A DNA stretch of 64,000 bases from Metarhizium brunneum (lineage: Eukaryota; Ascomycota; Sordariomycetes; Hypocreales; Clavicipitaceae), in the NCBI RefSeq assembly GCF_013426205.1, contig NC_089423.1, positions 310,001 through 374,000 on the forward strand, written 5' to 3'. This document shows, piece after piece, positions 45,813 to 56,618 of this stretch. The notes under the pieces were generated by a model. The model saw nothing but the letters and a program-made list of their open reading frames with translations, was not told the DNA's origin and made no database searches. Within the stretch, counting starts at the first letter, position 1; each line of letters begins with the position of its first letter. A program made the translations under genes and the position numbers.

Positions 45813-46997
45813 GGTTTGACAAGGTATTTTTGGAGTCTTGCTGGGAAGATGTTGTCGGGGAAGAGTATACTCGACCGTCACTTGTGGAAAGGACAGTCAG
45901 ACACTGGGAAGGGTGCGCATGGACTTGTTTACGTTGCGAGGCGAGATTCGTACGAATATCCAACCGGGCCAAACGAACCGACGTGTTTTCGCGTATGGAT
46001 TACGGCCTCGCCCGTTTTTAAATCACCGCCGCCCGTGAAGCAGCCAGCCGACATGATGATGCCACAAAGTCAATGCGCACTCACTGCCGTAGGGGGCACC
46101 GCAGCTCAACCTGCAAAGGGTCAAGTATGAGCTTGGATTGACCCTCGTGGAGTGAGTGTATTGAAAAACGGCAGACATGTCGAAGCTCGCTGCGTCTTCC
46201 GTGCGCCCTCGCTCGCACAAGCCTCCGTGTGGCCTTTTCACAAGCCATGACGATTTCCAGCCTGCAGCGGTGACTTGGCAGTAGTCCAGGCTCCGGGCTT
46301 CATATTGGCCGTTTCAATAGTAGCCAACTTTGATGCCCCCGGCCGCGACGAAGCAAACACGCAGCAGCAGCATGTCATGTGGCCTCGCATCAAGTAGGAG
46401 CTTTCGCTGCCAAGCGCGGTGGGAGGCCAAACGCAAATTGGACTTGACCATTTTCGAGAGCTGGCTGTGCCGGGCCCCGCAAGCTCCTTTCAAGCTCTAT
46501 TCACACAATGCTCACACGGCGATTGACGTGATGTGGCGGGATTTGGAAGCCCTGGTTGGCGCGCATGCGTGAGAAAGGGCTGAGCCACAGGATTGAAGCA
46601 GCTGCCGAGAATAGAAGGGGGTGTGCTCTGCTGCCTGCGTCTTGAGACAATAACATGGCTGGGCGGACAACAATAACTTCAAAGTCGGGCCACGGGTGTG
46701 TCGTCGTCAAGTTAGGAATTGTCTGCTATTGTTCCTCGCCATGGTCGTGCGGTGCGACATCACATGCAAACTCATTGTCAGGGCGGGTCCACTGCCCCAG
46801 CGCCGCCTGGTCAAAAACAGCCTAGCGTCGCGCACAAAAGCACCCCGCATCCTTCAAGCAACCACGACATGCAAGTTTTAATGCTTTGCAACCATCTCCG
46901 TGACACGGCATCGGCACCCCACCACCGTACCCATGGAGCATGACGACCGGGGGGTCGCAGAACAAAGGTTTTACCGAATTGCAATACACTACGAGAA
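45813..46997. other. Upstream of the P450, no gene seen
   Basis: Frames shorter than 105 codons only, none recognisable. Confidence 0.4.
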
Positions 46998-47255
46998 TAC
47001 AATCTAACCCTTGTATGATTAACCACCCGTGACCTCACAGGGGGGATACAGCTAATAAAGAGTTAAAAGGTAGGGGAAATAAATACCTAAATTTTAAGGG
47101 AAAAAATAAGAAGGCTTGTGTATCCTTATTAATCCCTGCTATGCCACTTAACAGCCACCCACGATTAGTAGCTGGAGCGCCGATACAGCCAGGGGACCTT
47201 GCTCTATTAACCTTGTCAGGTCACGGGTGGTTAATCATACAAGGGTTGGATTGTA
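46998..47255. mobile_element. 258-base MITE with about 40-base terminal inverted repeats
   Basis: 46998-47037 and 47215-47255 are inverted copies differing at about two positions; each ends in the tract TTAATCATACAAGGGTT in one orientation. The interior has no coding potential. A truncated relative lies at about 6850-7020, so this is a dispersed family. It sits immediately upstream of the decayed HNH nuclease and supplies the first codons of the frame that begins at 47141. Confidence 0.75.
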
Positions 47256-47269
47256 ATCAACCCACCCTT

Positions 47270-48100
47270 CCTGGTGGCCAATACAACTATCCGAAACTAC
47301 TTGGCCTAATGCACGAATTTGCCATACCCGGACAATCCAAGCATCATTTTCTCCAGGCCGTTTTCAACGCCATTGGCTCGTCAATACAGGAACAAGATGA
47401 AGTCGACTTGTCGGACAATGAGACGGAGCATCGAATACGGGAGAAAGTGGTGGAGTTTGCAGACTACTTGATTGACAACTTCTTTTTGCCCCGTGAGCCT
47501 TGCCTTGCCTTTTTAGCAGAGCTGGGATACACGCGGACACCCTTGAGTAAAGGCATCAGCGAAAAAGGCAAAGCAACTCTCTCAGGCGGTCTATAACTAT
47601 TCCACTCCGAGCACGCCGGCCAGCGGTCAGAGCCGTAGCAGTACAACAGACGGACAGGAGACACTTGGCGACGCCTGCCTCGGACGTGACAATCGCTGCG
47701 TCCTATCGCGTAGATTCGATAGCAGTCTGGCGATGAAGCGCCTGAGGAAATCTGAGCATGACGCCCAGGACGAAGACGGCCAGCCCCTCAAAGGTCAACC
47801 ATTCAGCAAAGTAGAAGTTCCCCGTATTCTGCCACATTCGTTGAGGAGGATAAACTCGGATCGGGAACCGGTACGTTCACTACCCTCGACAAGGTTTCGC
47901 ATTGCTCATTCGCGCAGCATCACTCTCGCAAAGAAGCATTCAGAATTCTCAACATGATTGACGACACCGTGAATCATTTGATTCAGGGTCCCGACATTGA
48001 CAGGGGTTCTTTCTCCATTTTCTAATCCCTGTGTAGCTGTCATGACACCGGAGTCGCCCTGGAACCTGTGGGGAAACAACGGTAATGTACTCCGTACACG
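47270..48100 (+). pseudogene. Decayed fungal HNH-nuclease-domain protein
   Basis: Pieces in different frames follow the order of a common fungal HNH family: FADYLIDNFFLP (to 47490), a frame change near 47560-47590, then GDACLGRDNRCVLSRRFD (about 47668-47722, the usual Cys/Arg-Asp entry to the HNH fold), a DEDG segment, VEVPRILPHSL (about 47811-47845, the HNH His), another frame change, and AFRILNMIDDTVNHLIQG...DIDR (to about 48000). At least two frameshifts and a stop near 48023 break it, so no full protein is made. The MITE at 46998-47255 occupies its 5' side. The family's role is unknown. Confidence 0.6.
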
Positions 48101-49243
48101 GCGGAATCAAGTTCTTTCAGGAGGCTCGGGCGCCTTGATGGAGCAAATGTTCTGCTATTGACGACGACTGCAGCACTTGGTTGGAGGCCCTGAAAATCCG
48201 GGAAATTGGCCCTTTTCACCGAGTATACCCTGCTGGAACCCCTGAAGACCCCTGCTGTGACGCTTAACCGAGCACTGATTTGAGCTCTAGGAAAAGCAAC
48301 CGTCGTGACCAACAGCCTTACTCATCACCTTTGGACCAACAGAAACACGCGGAGCTACGGCCGATTTTATGTTTTGCGTGCCAATACCGTGGAACATGGG
48401 TAATCAAGGTATTTTATATGTTCAGATATACTTACTTGGTGAAAGATATCTGCAAGTCGAGTCTTTTGTTGATCTTGTCAGGTTCGACTTTTTATGACGC
48501 CATTATCACCGGTGTCTTGTCGTACCGGGTCGTAGTATAATAGTTGCCTACGTAGGTATCGTACTTGGCTCCCACTATCTATTAGTAGTATACGTTATTA
48601 TTATGGTATCAGCGTAATCCCAGTTATCAAGGTCCAGTCACATGCTGCTTGTACATACTGGTCGAAACAGCGCAGTTACTGGATATCATAATCGCAGTTA
48701 TCAAGGCCATTGTAAATAAGAAGTCGGTGGGCCCGAATGCAAGGATTTAAAAGGCCATGATGCCGTTAGCGTTGTAGTTTAAAATACTCAATCCATCGTC
48801 ACAGACCGCAGACCCATAAAAAGCAGTTGTCATTTAGGCACCCTGCACTTGGCAAAAGGACAATGCCAAGGATAGGCGGAAATACTACCGAACTTTACAA
48901 TAACCAAAAAGAGGCTAGTGTTTTCACGGTTTAACCACACCAAGCAACAGGGAATTCTACATGCCTGTTATTGAACCTTGTACCTCTTGGTTGTAGATGC
49001 CCGCATTTCACCCGTTGACCGTCTCGATGGCAGACTAATTATCATGTCTTCTAAGTCCTCACGGGCAGTCCCCAATCGGACGAGATTACTTCCGTCAGTT
49101 CAACATATAATGCCCGCTAGGCGCGCTACATCTTGTCTAAATTTGGCAACCCGATTTTGGACTACATGCCCATCTACAGTGTCCGCCTGCCCAGTCATCT
49201 CAGATTACACATGCGCCGATTACCGACGCTACATGTCATCACA
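48101..49243. other. Intergenic, no clear gene
   Basis: May include further remains of the HNH relic up to about 48,400. Otherwise only short frames; a short duplicated tract (CAGTTATCAAGG) occurs near 48620 and 48695. Confidence 0.4.
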
Positions 49244-52199
49244 TCAGCCAAACTTGACTCCCGACGCGGGATTCCAAGTTGTTGCTGATCCACCGCCTGG
49301 CTGTTGCCCACCATCAGTCCTCGGTGCCGGCGGACCACTGCCGCCAAACTTGATCCCCATGGCTGGATTCCACATTGTCGTCATTGGATTCGTTGTCTGC
49401 GGTGCCACCGGCTGTGGCTGCCGTACCGCTTCACCAGCCCAAGACTGTATGGAGGCTTCGACCGGGTTGGGTGTCGACTGCCCTGCTGCATGGTCATTTT
49501 GTCTTTGGGGCGATGTTTGATGGTGCTGCGCAACCGGCTCGGGCGCAAAGTAAGCCGGCTGCGCTGCTTGATACTGTGTTGTGGAAGCACCTTGCAGAGG
49601 GGCGTGGTCGCGCGACAAGTTGAGTGTTGAAAGTGGCGGCATGCTCAGTTCTCTGGGAGGCTGGTCAGCAAGCAAAAAACTATGCACAACCCGACGACGC
49701 AAAAAGGATAGATGGTAAACTTACTCTTCCAGCACCCTGGCCTCCATACGCCGCTGTGCCACCCAGCCCTTGACAACATCTCGAAAGCCCTGTCCAACAA
49801 TCTTGTTGAGGTCATTGTAGAATTTCCTGCCAACTTCCAGGTTGTTGATGATTTCCTTGTACTTGAAATATGCGCTGTCCAGCTTCTGCAACGCCTGTTC
49901 TCGCTCTCGAGAGCCTCGGTCTCCACATCTGCGTTTCTGGGACTCGAATTCTGCGTTTGCCCGTTCCACTTCTTTCAATAGTCTGTCCTGTTCGAGCGAT
50001 TCTTTATCCAGGGCGTCCAGCTCTGGCTCATATAAACGATCCAGACGCTTTTCGAAAAAGTCTTCAAAGTGAGCCGGAACAATCGCAGTCGAGGGGTACG
50101 TTCTCTCCAACCTGGCAGCTTCTTTGAGGATATCCGGCTTGATGTCGTCTTTGCGCGCATTTTCTCGCAGTGTCTCAACCTTTTTTCTTCTTCTGCTTTC
50201 CAGTCGTAGGATATCGTTGTATGCGCTTCGCAGTTTGCCGACAGATGCCTTGAGCTCAGGATTCGTGTCCCGTTGAGAGCTTGACGGCACGAAATCCATC
50301 AGGCCCCTGTCCGATCCGCACAAGACATGTAGTAGCTCCTCGTTGGCAGCGAACTTTTCTCGCACGACACCATCGCTGCTGGCGCTGCTCGCAAAATATC
50401 CTTCAATTTCGTCGGCATGTCCCCACAACTTTCCGCCTTGGGCGTCACTCTGGCTCTCGGGCCGCGACCACCGATCGGTGCCATACTTCCTCCTCGCCTT
50501 CTGGTCCTCTTCCCTTTCAGCCGCCAGGGCCGACGTCCCTTCCTCGAAGATGGCGATATCTGCAGCCCGTAGCTTATCAATGTCCGTAAAGCTCTTTCGG
50601 AGTCGACCTATCGCGTCTGCTTGTCTCAATTCCTCGGCATGCTGTACTAGACTTGGGGGTAAGCCAAGAGGCTTTTCCAACGCCTGGAGCGAGCCAGGGA
50701 GGCCGATGGCGCTGAACAAGGAGTGAATTTTGTCGTTGAGACCTTCCAGGTCCTGGATGATGTTTTGGTTGACCATCCGATCGCGACGCTCTTCGTATAT
50801 GGAGATGGCGACATGAACGGAAAAGGGCACCAGCCTTGAAAACAACGCAGGGCCGAACTCTGCTCGGTCGCCAAGGAAGTCAAATGGGTTTGCCACTTGA
50901 GGCGGCACACGAGCAACCGCCATGTTGGCTCTCTCCAGCATCTTGAGCTCTGATTTCGGAGGGACGGGATCTAAATAGTGTTAGCCTACTTGCTTACGCG
51001 CCCCCTGGGGTTAGTAAAAGCGACGGGTTTTTTTTTTCACTGACTCAAGAAGATCATGTCATTGTCCTTTTCGGCTCGCTTAAGATCCTCCTCCACCTTT
51101 CTCTTGAGCCCGTTCAGGTCGTCGACAACAGTCTTGTTGAGATAGCCGCCTTTGGTCTCCTTAAGACCTTCCGTCACGCACGCAACTGCGTCTGTTAGTC
51201 TAGCAACCTCCTCGCCATACCTCCTCTTTTCAAGGCAGTCACACGCAGCACGGTACTGCGCTGCTGCAGCAAAATGGTGGTGTTTTGCAGTCATGTGGTG
51301 AATCCAGGCGCTGCTTATGGCTTCGCTCTTCATGGCTGCCTCGCCGGCCAAATTATACAGGTCGGATACTCTAGCAGCTAGCTTTGCTATTGATGCATCC
51401 TTGTACCCGTCGACAACAGCTTTCTGCCAAAAGCACTCTTGGCTCTGTGCAAGAAATAACTGCATCAGGGATTCCAAGGTGTGTTCGTCCATGTCCTCGG
51501 GGGGGTCGTACATGCGAAGCAAGGGCACGACTTCTTTCTTCATGTGAGAAAGCACTCCGGCGGCGAGCGAAAACTGGTTGGCGGCGGTTTTGATGCCTTC
51601 GGCCGTCCCTCGGGACGTGTTGACCGCGAGCTGCGAGTACAGGGCTGCCAAGTTGTAAAGGACGTTGAGGAGCTCGTACTTGATGTTGTTTCGCACCATG
51701 GGCCGCTCCGTGTTGTACCCTAGGGCGGGATACCAGGTGAATTCCGCACCAATCTGTCGCGATGGGGACGAGGGGCTCGTTGTCAGCGGCGCTCAGAAGG
51801 AGCAGGATGCGGGGATGCGACGACGTACATCGATTGGAAACTTTCCTGATATCCAAGCCAATTGTCCTGCATAAGCTTGGAGCTTCTTGATACCGCTTGG
51901 ATGTGGCTCGCGAACATTGATGGCATCTTGGCGCAGCGCATCGATGACCTCGAGGTCCTGTTTGAACATGTCTGGATGCTGGTCATACTTGCTGTTGATG
52001 TACTGCCGGATGACGGAGGCGAGAGATAGCTGCGTCGATCGCCGAAAAGGCAGCGACAATATGCTGCCGGTGCTAGTACCACGACTGTTAGCAACGATGC
52101 TGCACCTGTGCCTGTGCCTGTGCCTGTGTTTTCCGGTACGGGATGTGACGCCAGCTCAGTCTCGTGGTCGGCTTGTCAGGGTTCAACTCACGTCGCCAT
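49244..52199 (-). CDS. palA: pH-response regulator PalA/Rim20 (BRO1-ALIX family)
   Basis: Five exons, complement(join(49244-49652, 49725-50970, 51045-51753, 51829-52072, 52192-52199)), 871 residues. The first coding exon has only 8 bases (ATGGCGAC). The N-terminal BRO1 domain opens with LPFRRSTQLSLASVIRQYI, then KKLQAYAGQLAWISGKFPID, EFTWYPALGYN and YNLAALYSQLA. The ALIX V-shaped coiled domain follows (LKMLERANMAVARVPPQVAN, then long charged helices), with a Pro/Gln-rich tail. PalA binds YPxL motifs in the transcription factor PacC and ESCRT-III Vps32 at endosomes, allowing PacC processing at alkaline pH. Length and order match ascomycete PalA. The gene starts a block of intact housekeeping genes. 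Confidence 0.95.
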
Positions 52200-52687
52200 T
52201 GTGGGAAATTCGAGGTCCTGGATGCGCAGCCTATGCGTACATGCTACTGTCGCGCATTTTTATCTTGCCTTGAGTCATGGGGCGCAGAGGGCGTTGTTGC
52301 AGGGAACGCGAGATGTCGACCCGACCAGGCGTGCATGAAAGATTGGTCTGTTGTTGTTTCTTGGTCAAGTCGGGGCTGTTTGATGATGGAGGGGCACAGC
52401 ATGGTGAGTCAGCATCGACTAGCTAACCAGCTCTGACGTCACTGTCACCTGCCAGGCACAAGGAACGAGAAGTATTGGCTATCTATTTTCATTTCATATA
52501 GTATCAAATGTGTTTATTTATTCGTATTTCAATTTAATTATTCATATTATTTCCTCTCATTTTTTCATTCTTACATTTCGCCCCAAGAGCTTTGCAGACA
52601 CGACCCGACACAACGAGAGCCCCTCGCCCACCAGTGACCACATCCATCCGCACAACTTGCAAGTGCGCTCTTCTCGATTGATGATGC
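52200..52687. other. palA promoter region and SDR 3' flank
   Basis: No gene seen. Confidence 0.5.
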
Positions 52688-53476
52688 TCAAGTATCACCA
52701 ACCCACCCCCCGTCGCACACGTGGCTCCCACCAGTAATGGCACTCGAGTCATCCGACGCCAGGAACAGCATCAGCCTAGCAACCTCAACGGGCAGCAGGA
52801 CGCGCTTCAGACACTGTGCGGCCAGGCTCTCGGCCCTGTACTCGTCGGTGAGCACGGTGTCGATCTGGCGCCGCGTAGCAATGGACCCCGGCATGATGCT
52901 GTTGACGCGGACGCCGTGGCCTCCAAACTCGCGGGCGTGCGTCCGGGTCATGCCGACGACGGCGGCCTTGCAGGTCGTGTAGACGGGCACCTCGGTCGCG
53001 GGGATGCGCCAGGTGATGGAGCCCATGTTGATGATGCTGCCGCCGCCCTGGCGCTGCATGGCCGGCGCGACGTGCTGCGTCAGGAAGAACTGGTGCCGCA
53101 GGTTGACGTTGACGTCGCGCTCAAACGACGCCGGCGTCACCCGGCTCGTGGGCACGCGCGACCCGGGCCCGGCGCACCCGGCGTTGTTGACGAGCACGTC
53201 GACGCGGCCGAACCGCGCGAGCGCCGTCTGCGCGCACTCGCCGAGCCCCTCGAGGTCCGTCACGTCGCAGTGCATAAAGGTCGGCGTCGTGGCGCCAGAC
53301 ACCGACGCCAGCCGGTCCACCAGCTCGCGCGCCGAGTCGTCCGCAATGTCCAGGAAGACGACCTGCGAGCCCTGTCGGCAGAAGAGCTCCACAGCCGCGG
53401 CGCCGATGCCCTCTGCGGCGCCGGTGATCAGGACCACTTTGCCGCGGAGGCTGGGATATATGGCGTACTGGTCCAT
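52688..53476 (-). CDS. Short-chain dehydrogenase/reductase
   Basis: Single exon, 262 residues from the ATG at 53476; the frame stays open to 53626 but the added residues are not SDR-like. Classical SDR landmarks are complete: the cofactor loop TGAAEGIG (about residues 18-25), an acidic residue after the second strand (FLDIAD, favouring NAD), CDVTD, NNAG, the catalytic Ser in NMGSITW, YTTCK (Tyr and Lys), and the C-terminal ITGGSHVCDGGW. It is a soluble oxidoreductase; the sugar, polyol or ketone substrate cannot be told from sequence. GC-rich codons resemble those of the neighbouring genes. Confidence 0.92.
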   Translation of the reverse strand: MDQYAIYPSLRGKVVLITGAAEGIGAAAVELFCRQGSQVVFLDIADDSARELVDRLASVSGATTPTFMHCDVTDLEGLGECAQTALARFGRVDVLVNNAGCAGPGSRVPTSRVTPASFERDVNVNLRHQFFLTQHVAPAMQRQGGGSIINMGSITWRIPATEVPVYTTCKAAVVGMTRTHAREFGGHGVRVNSIMPGSIATRRQIDTVLTDEYRAESLAAQCLKRVLLPVEVARLMLFLASDDSSAITGGSHVCDGGWVGDT

Positions 53477-54045
53477 GAGGGTTAGGGTTACTTGTCGCAC
53501 GAGCTTTTGCTTCCGTCGGAGCTGAGGTCTCGTCGTGGGGGGGGGAAAGTGAGCAACGAGACGGGTTTTCGGGACATTGGCTGTCAAAACATATATATCC
53601 AAAGCACCAGACACCTTTCCCGACACAATGCAACATTACAGTCCTGCGGGGGTAACATTCGAGAAGTGACTTGTAATAATTACCCCGCCTTCGTGATGCT
53701 GGTCGCTTCGCAACTTGGAGTTCATGTTACCCCACGTCCACAGATGCCACGCCGAGACCAGCTCACGCATGGGTGACATTCGTCTGCACTTGTGGCGTCT
53801 TGGTTGAAGCAGGAGCACGGTGCAAAGTGTAAGTTACTAACCGGGTATCCTGTACTTCAAGCTACCCATGTAGCCATGCTAAAGGCATCTACAAGAGTGT
53901 CGCCGCAGTCACGGCCGAAAACCACAGAGTGTCAACAAAAATGGTATACATGAGTTTCTGTTACTGTTACCGGACGCGCTTTCATTACTTGATTGCCTTT
54001 TTTTCCCTTTTCTCCCTTTTTCCTGGCTTGCAAACGCCACACCCA
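53477..54045. other. Intergenic
   Basis: SDR promoter (contains GTTAGGGTTAC just upstream of the start) and the 3' flank of the SYLF gene. No gene seen. Confidence 0.5.
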
Positions 54046-55905
54046 CTACGCATACTTGGCATCGCCAACATGCGCATGACTCCCATCATCTACATACGCC
54101 GGCGGCGCACCAGACGAAGCCTCACCGGGTGCAGCACCCGCAGGCGGCGCATTCGCCCAGGGCACAGCTCCAGACCCCGGATGACCTGCCGCCCCAGATG
54201 CAGATGCAGATGCAGATGCAGACGAGTGGTGACCCAGGGCTCCCGCCTCAGCACCGCGGAGCGTCTCGAGCAGCGCGCGAGCGCCAACGGGCCACATGTC
54301 CCGAGGCCCCTGGGGAGGAACTTGTCCCTGCAGGATCTGCTGCACCGTGACGGGAGCTCCGTAAAACGAGGCGTTGGCGTCCTTGCGCTCCACGACGACG
54401 GTGCCGTCGACCTGGATGCCGGCATAGAACCCCCTCGACTTGACGTACGAGAAGACGGGCTTGAAGGCGCTGGTACTGAGACTCCGGCGCTTCGAGTCCT
54501 TGGACGCCGCCCCCGCGTCGGGCTTGAGCGCACTCGAGGGCTGGGCTTCGGCGGCTGCGGGCTGCGCGTCCGAAGCCGCGGTGGCCTTGCTGTCCTTGTC
54601 GTCTCTCCCGCGCTGCACGGCGGTGCCGAAATCCACGGCGCCCCCGGCACCATAGGGCCCGGCCACGACGGCCAAGTCGCTCCCGAGGCTAACGCGGGTG
54701 TTCATGAATGCGGCAAGGGCCTCCCTGCTGTTGATGACGCAGACGCAGTCGTAAATGTCGAGGCCGATCTGGAAGCCTCCGCCGACGGAGTGCACCTGGA
54801 TGCCCGAGGGCGGGCTCCACGATCCATCGGGCAGCCGCGCAATCAGGACGCCAGAGCCCGTGGCGCCAGAGACCTGGAAGCCAGCACGGAGAGTGGTGAA
54901 GATGGCGAGGCCGACTGCTTTGGAAATAACCTTGGGCGGGATGGTGACAATGACGCGGTTCTTGGGCTTCTCCTTGGTCGGGTCAATGACGCCGCTGCTA
55001 GACTCGTGGGCTTTCGGATCGGTAGAGGTTGGGGGTTGGCCGGCCCCGGGGTCAGCATAGACACCTTTGGCTGCGGGAATGTGTGTGTTAGTTTTGGAAC
55101 GGGCCAGGTGCTTCTTTGTGTTGTACATACTGCAGAAAGATCTCAGGATGGCGGCTGACTTGTCGCATTCTTTGTCCAGGGTCTCGGGCAAGAAGCTTTG
55201 GCTGCCGAGCTTGTGGGCAAGGCTGTTGATGGGAGCGGCAGCTCCGGCACTAACAAAGTGCTTGAAGCGATCGCCCCAGCCGGACTTTTTGGGAGCAGTT
55301 TGTGAGGGTTGCTGCTGCGGCGGCTGCTGGTGTTGAGGCTGTTGTGGTTGCTGGTGAGCGTACGACGATGCCGGACCTGGATGCCCCGTCGGTGTTTGGG
55401 CGTCATGTTGAGCTGTCGGGGGCGGGGCAAAGGCTGGATTGGCGGGATTGTATGCTGGTATGGCATATGCGCTCTGCTGCTGCTGGTAAGACTGCTTGTC
55501 ATCGGCCGAAGCGGGCGGCGGAGGGGGGAAGGAGGGCTGCTGTTGCTGCTGTTGATGCTGTTGCTGCTGTTGATGCTGCTGGTGAGACTGCGTCTCATCG
55601 ACTGCATGTGGAGCTGGCGGCGGCGGAGGAAAGTATGGTTGCTGCTGCTGCTGCTGCTGCTGCACGTGAGGCTGCTTCTCGTCGGCCGGACCTGGTGGAG
55701 GAGGGAAATACTGCTGCTGGTCTGGCTGCTGCTGGGGATGCGGCTGATACTGCTGAGCGAGAGGCTGCTGCAAATGTTGCTGCTGTTGCTGCTGCTGCTC
55801 AGGCGGACCCTGCTGTGACGGAGGAGGGCCAGGCGGCGGCGGCGGGTAGTAGGTGTTGCCACTGAGCTCGGCAGCACTCTCGCCGGACTTTTCATTGCTG
55901 GACAT
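54046..55905 (-). CDS. SYLF-domain (Ysc84-like) protein with Gln/Pro-rich N-terminus
   Basis: Predicted complement(join(54046-55070, 55131-55905)), 599 residues. The 60-base intron (GTATGT donor, CTAAC branch, CGCAG acceptor) is a multiple of three without stops, so the frame also reads through it. Residues 1 to about 205 are Gln/Pro-rich with poly-Gln runs and PPPPP blocks. SGWGDRFKHFVSAGAAAPINSLAHKLGS then opens the SYLF domain: LDKECDKSAAILRSFC, IPPKVISKAVGLAIFTTLRAGF, GSGVLIARLPDGSWSPPS, GGGFQIGLDIYDCVCVI. SYLF domains bind phosphoinositides; yeast Ysc84 bundles actin at endocytic patches with Las17, and the Pro-rich tracts fit SH3 partners. A second half of the domain (FYAGIQVDGTVVVERKDAN) follows a Lys/Ser-rich linker. 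The C-terminal tail is Gly/Ala/Pro-rich. Confidence 0.9.
   Translation of the reverse strand: MSSNEKSGESAAELSGNTYYPPPPPGPPPSQQGPPEQQQQQQQHLQQPLAQQYQPHPQQQPDQQQYFPPPPGPADEKQPHVQQQQQQQQPYFPPPPPAPHAVDETQSHQQHQQQQQHQQQQQQPSFPPPPPASADDKQSYQQQQSAYAIPAYNPANPAFAPPPTAQHDAQTPTGHPGPASSYAHQQPQQPQHQQPPQQQPSQTAPKKSGWGDRFKHFVSAGAAAPINSLAHKLGSQSFLPETLDKECDKSAAILRSFCSMYNTKKHLARSKTNTHIPAAKGVYADPGAGQPPTSTDPKAHESSSGVIDPTKEKPKNRVIVTIPPKVISKAVGLAIFTTLRAGFQVSGATGSGVLIARLPDGSWSPPSGIQVHSVGGGFQIGLDIYDCVCVINSREALAAFMNTRVSLGSDLAVVAGPYGAGGAVDFGTAVQRGRDDKDSKATAASDAQPAAAEAQPSSALKPDAGAASKDSKRRSLSTSAFKPVFSYVKSRGFYAGIQVDGTVVVERKDANASFYGAPVTVQQILQGQVPPQGPRDMWPVGARALLETLRGAEAGALGHHSSASASASASGAAGHPGSGAVPWANAPPAGAAPGEASSGAPPAYVDDGSHAHVGDAKYA
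55500..55810. repeat. CAG/CTG-rich polyglutamine tracts
   Basis: Several runs of CTG triplets on the forward strand encode Gln runs of 6-8 residues in the SYLF protein, separated by proline blocks. Such tracts vary in length between strains. Confidence 0.7.
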
Positions 55906-56618
55906 GGTGGCGGCGAGTTTTTACACGACGACGATACGATTGCACAAGTGCGTTGGGGTGATTTGGTTCCAGGCAAGGCGAGCGGCGGGTTATATGTCGC
56001 CATTTGTCACTTGAAACTTGAACAATCGGCCCAGCCTTAGACGTCTGGTGGGCCACGCGGGCGGCCGCTCACCACTGATGTCATTGTGTGTGGCTGAGGG
56101 GGCACATTGATTCGACGGCCTGGCGCAGCATCAATGCCACCGGGCCTTTGCAGTTGGCCTTTGGCGTGACCGTTGGAGGCCAGGACCCTGTTGATCACCC
56201 AGACTCATCCCGGCCAAATAGCGGCACGGCTCGTCTACAAATAGGCTGCCCCGTCGGCCGCGACGCTGATACACGATAGATGGGCAAGTGCCATGAAACA
56301 AGTACAAAGCCGCCGCCCGCTTGGCAGAGACGAAACATTCGATTGACAATTCCTCCGAGTGCGGCCGTCAGCACCGCCGCACCAATGGCGTCATGCACGC
56401 CAAACTCCGAGACCGTCTCGCCGACCACCACGTTATCTGCCACGTTCTGACCCTTTGTCATCGGCCGCAGCATTCTTGCTCTGGCCCCCATCGGCGTGCC
56501 AAAAAAAAAAAAAGAAAAAAAGGAGAGAAAGAAACTCCGAAGCGAGGCAAACTCACCACCATCATCATCATCCTCCTCCCCCTCCTCCTCCCACGCCCAC
56601 ACATCGCCAGCACACACA
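55906..56618. other. Divergent promoter region
   Basis: Between two divergently transcribed genes (SYLF protein and serine hydrolase). Contains an A-rich tract near 56501-56520 and CT-rich DNA just before the hydrolase ATG. The forward frame across it is not protein-like. Confidence 0.5.

Noticed and set aside
52721..53485. 254-codon forward frame opposite the dehydrogenase
   Set aside because: GC-rich antisense shadow; the reverse strand has all SDR motifs.
53929..55158. 409-codon forward frame opposite the SYLF gene
   Set aside because: Shadow frame without domains; the SYLF motifs are on the reverse strand.
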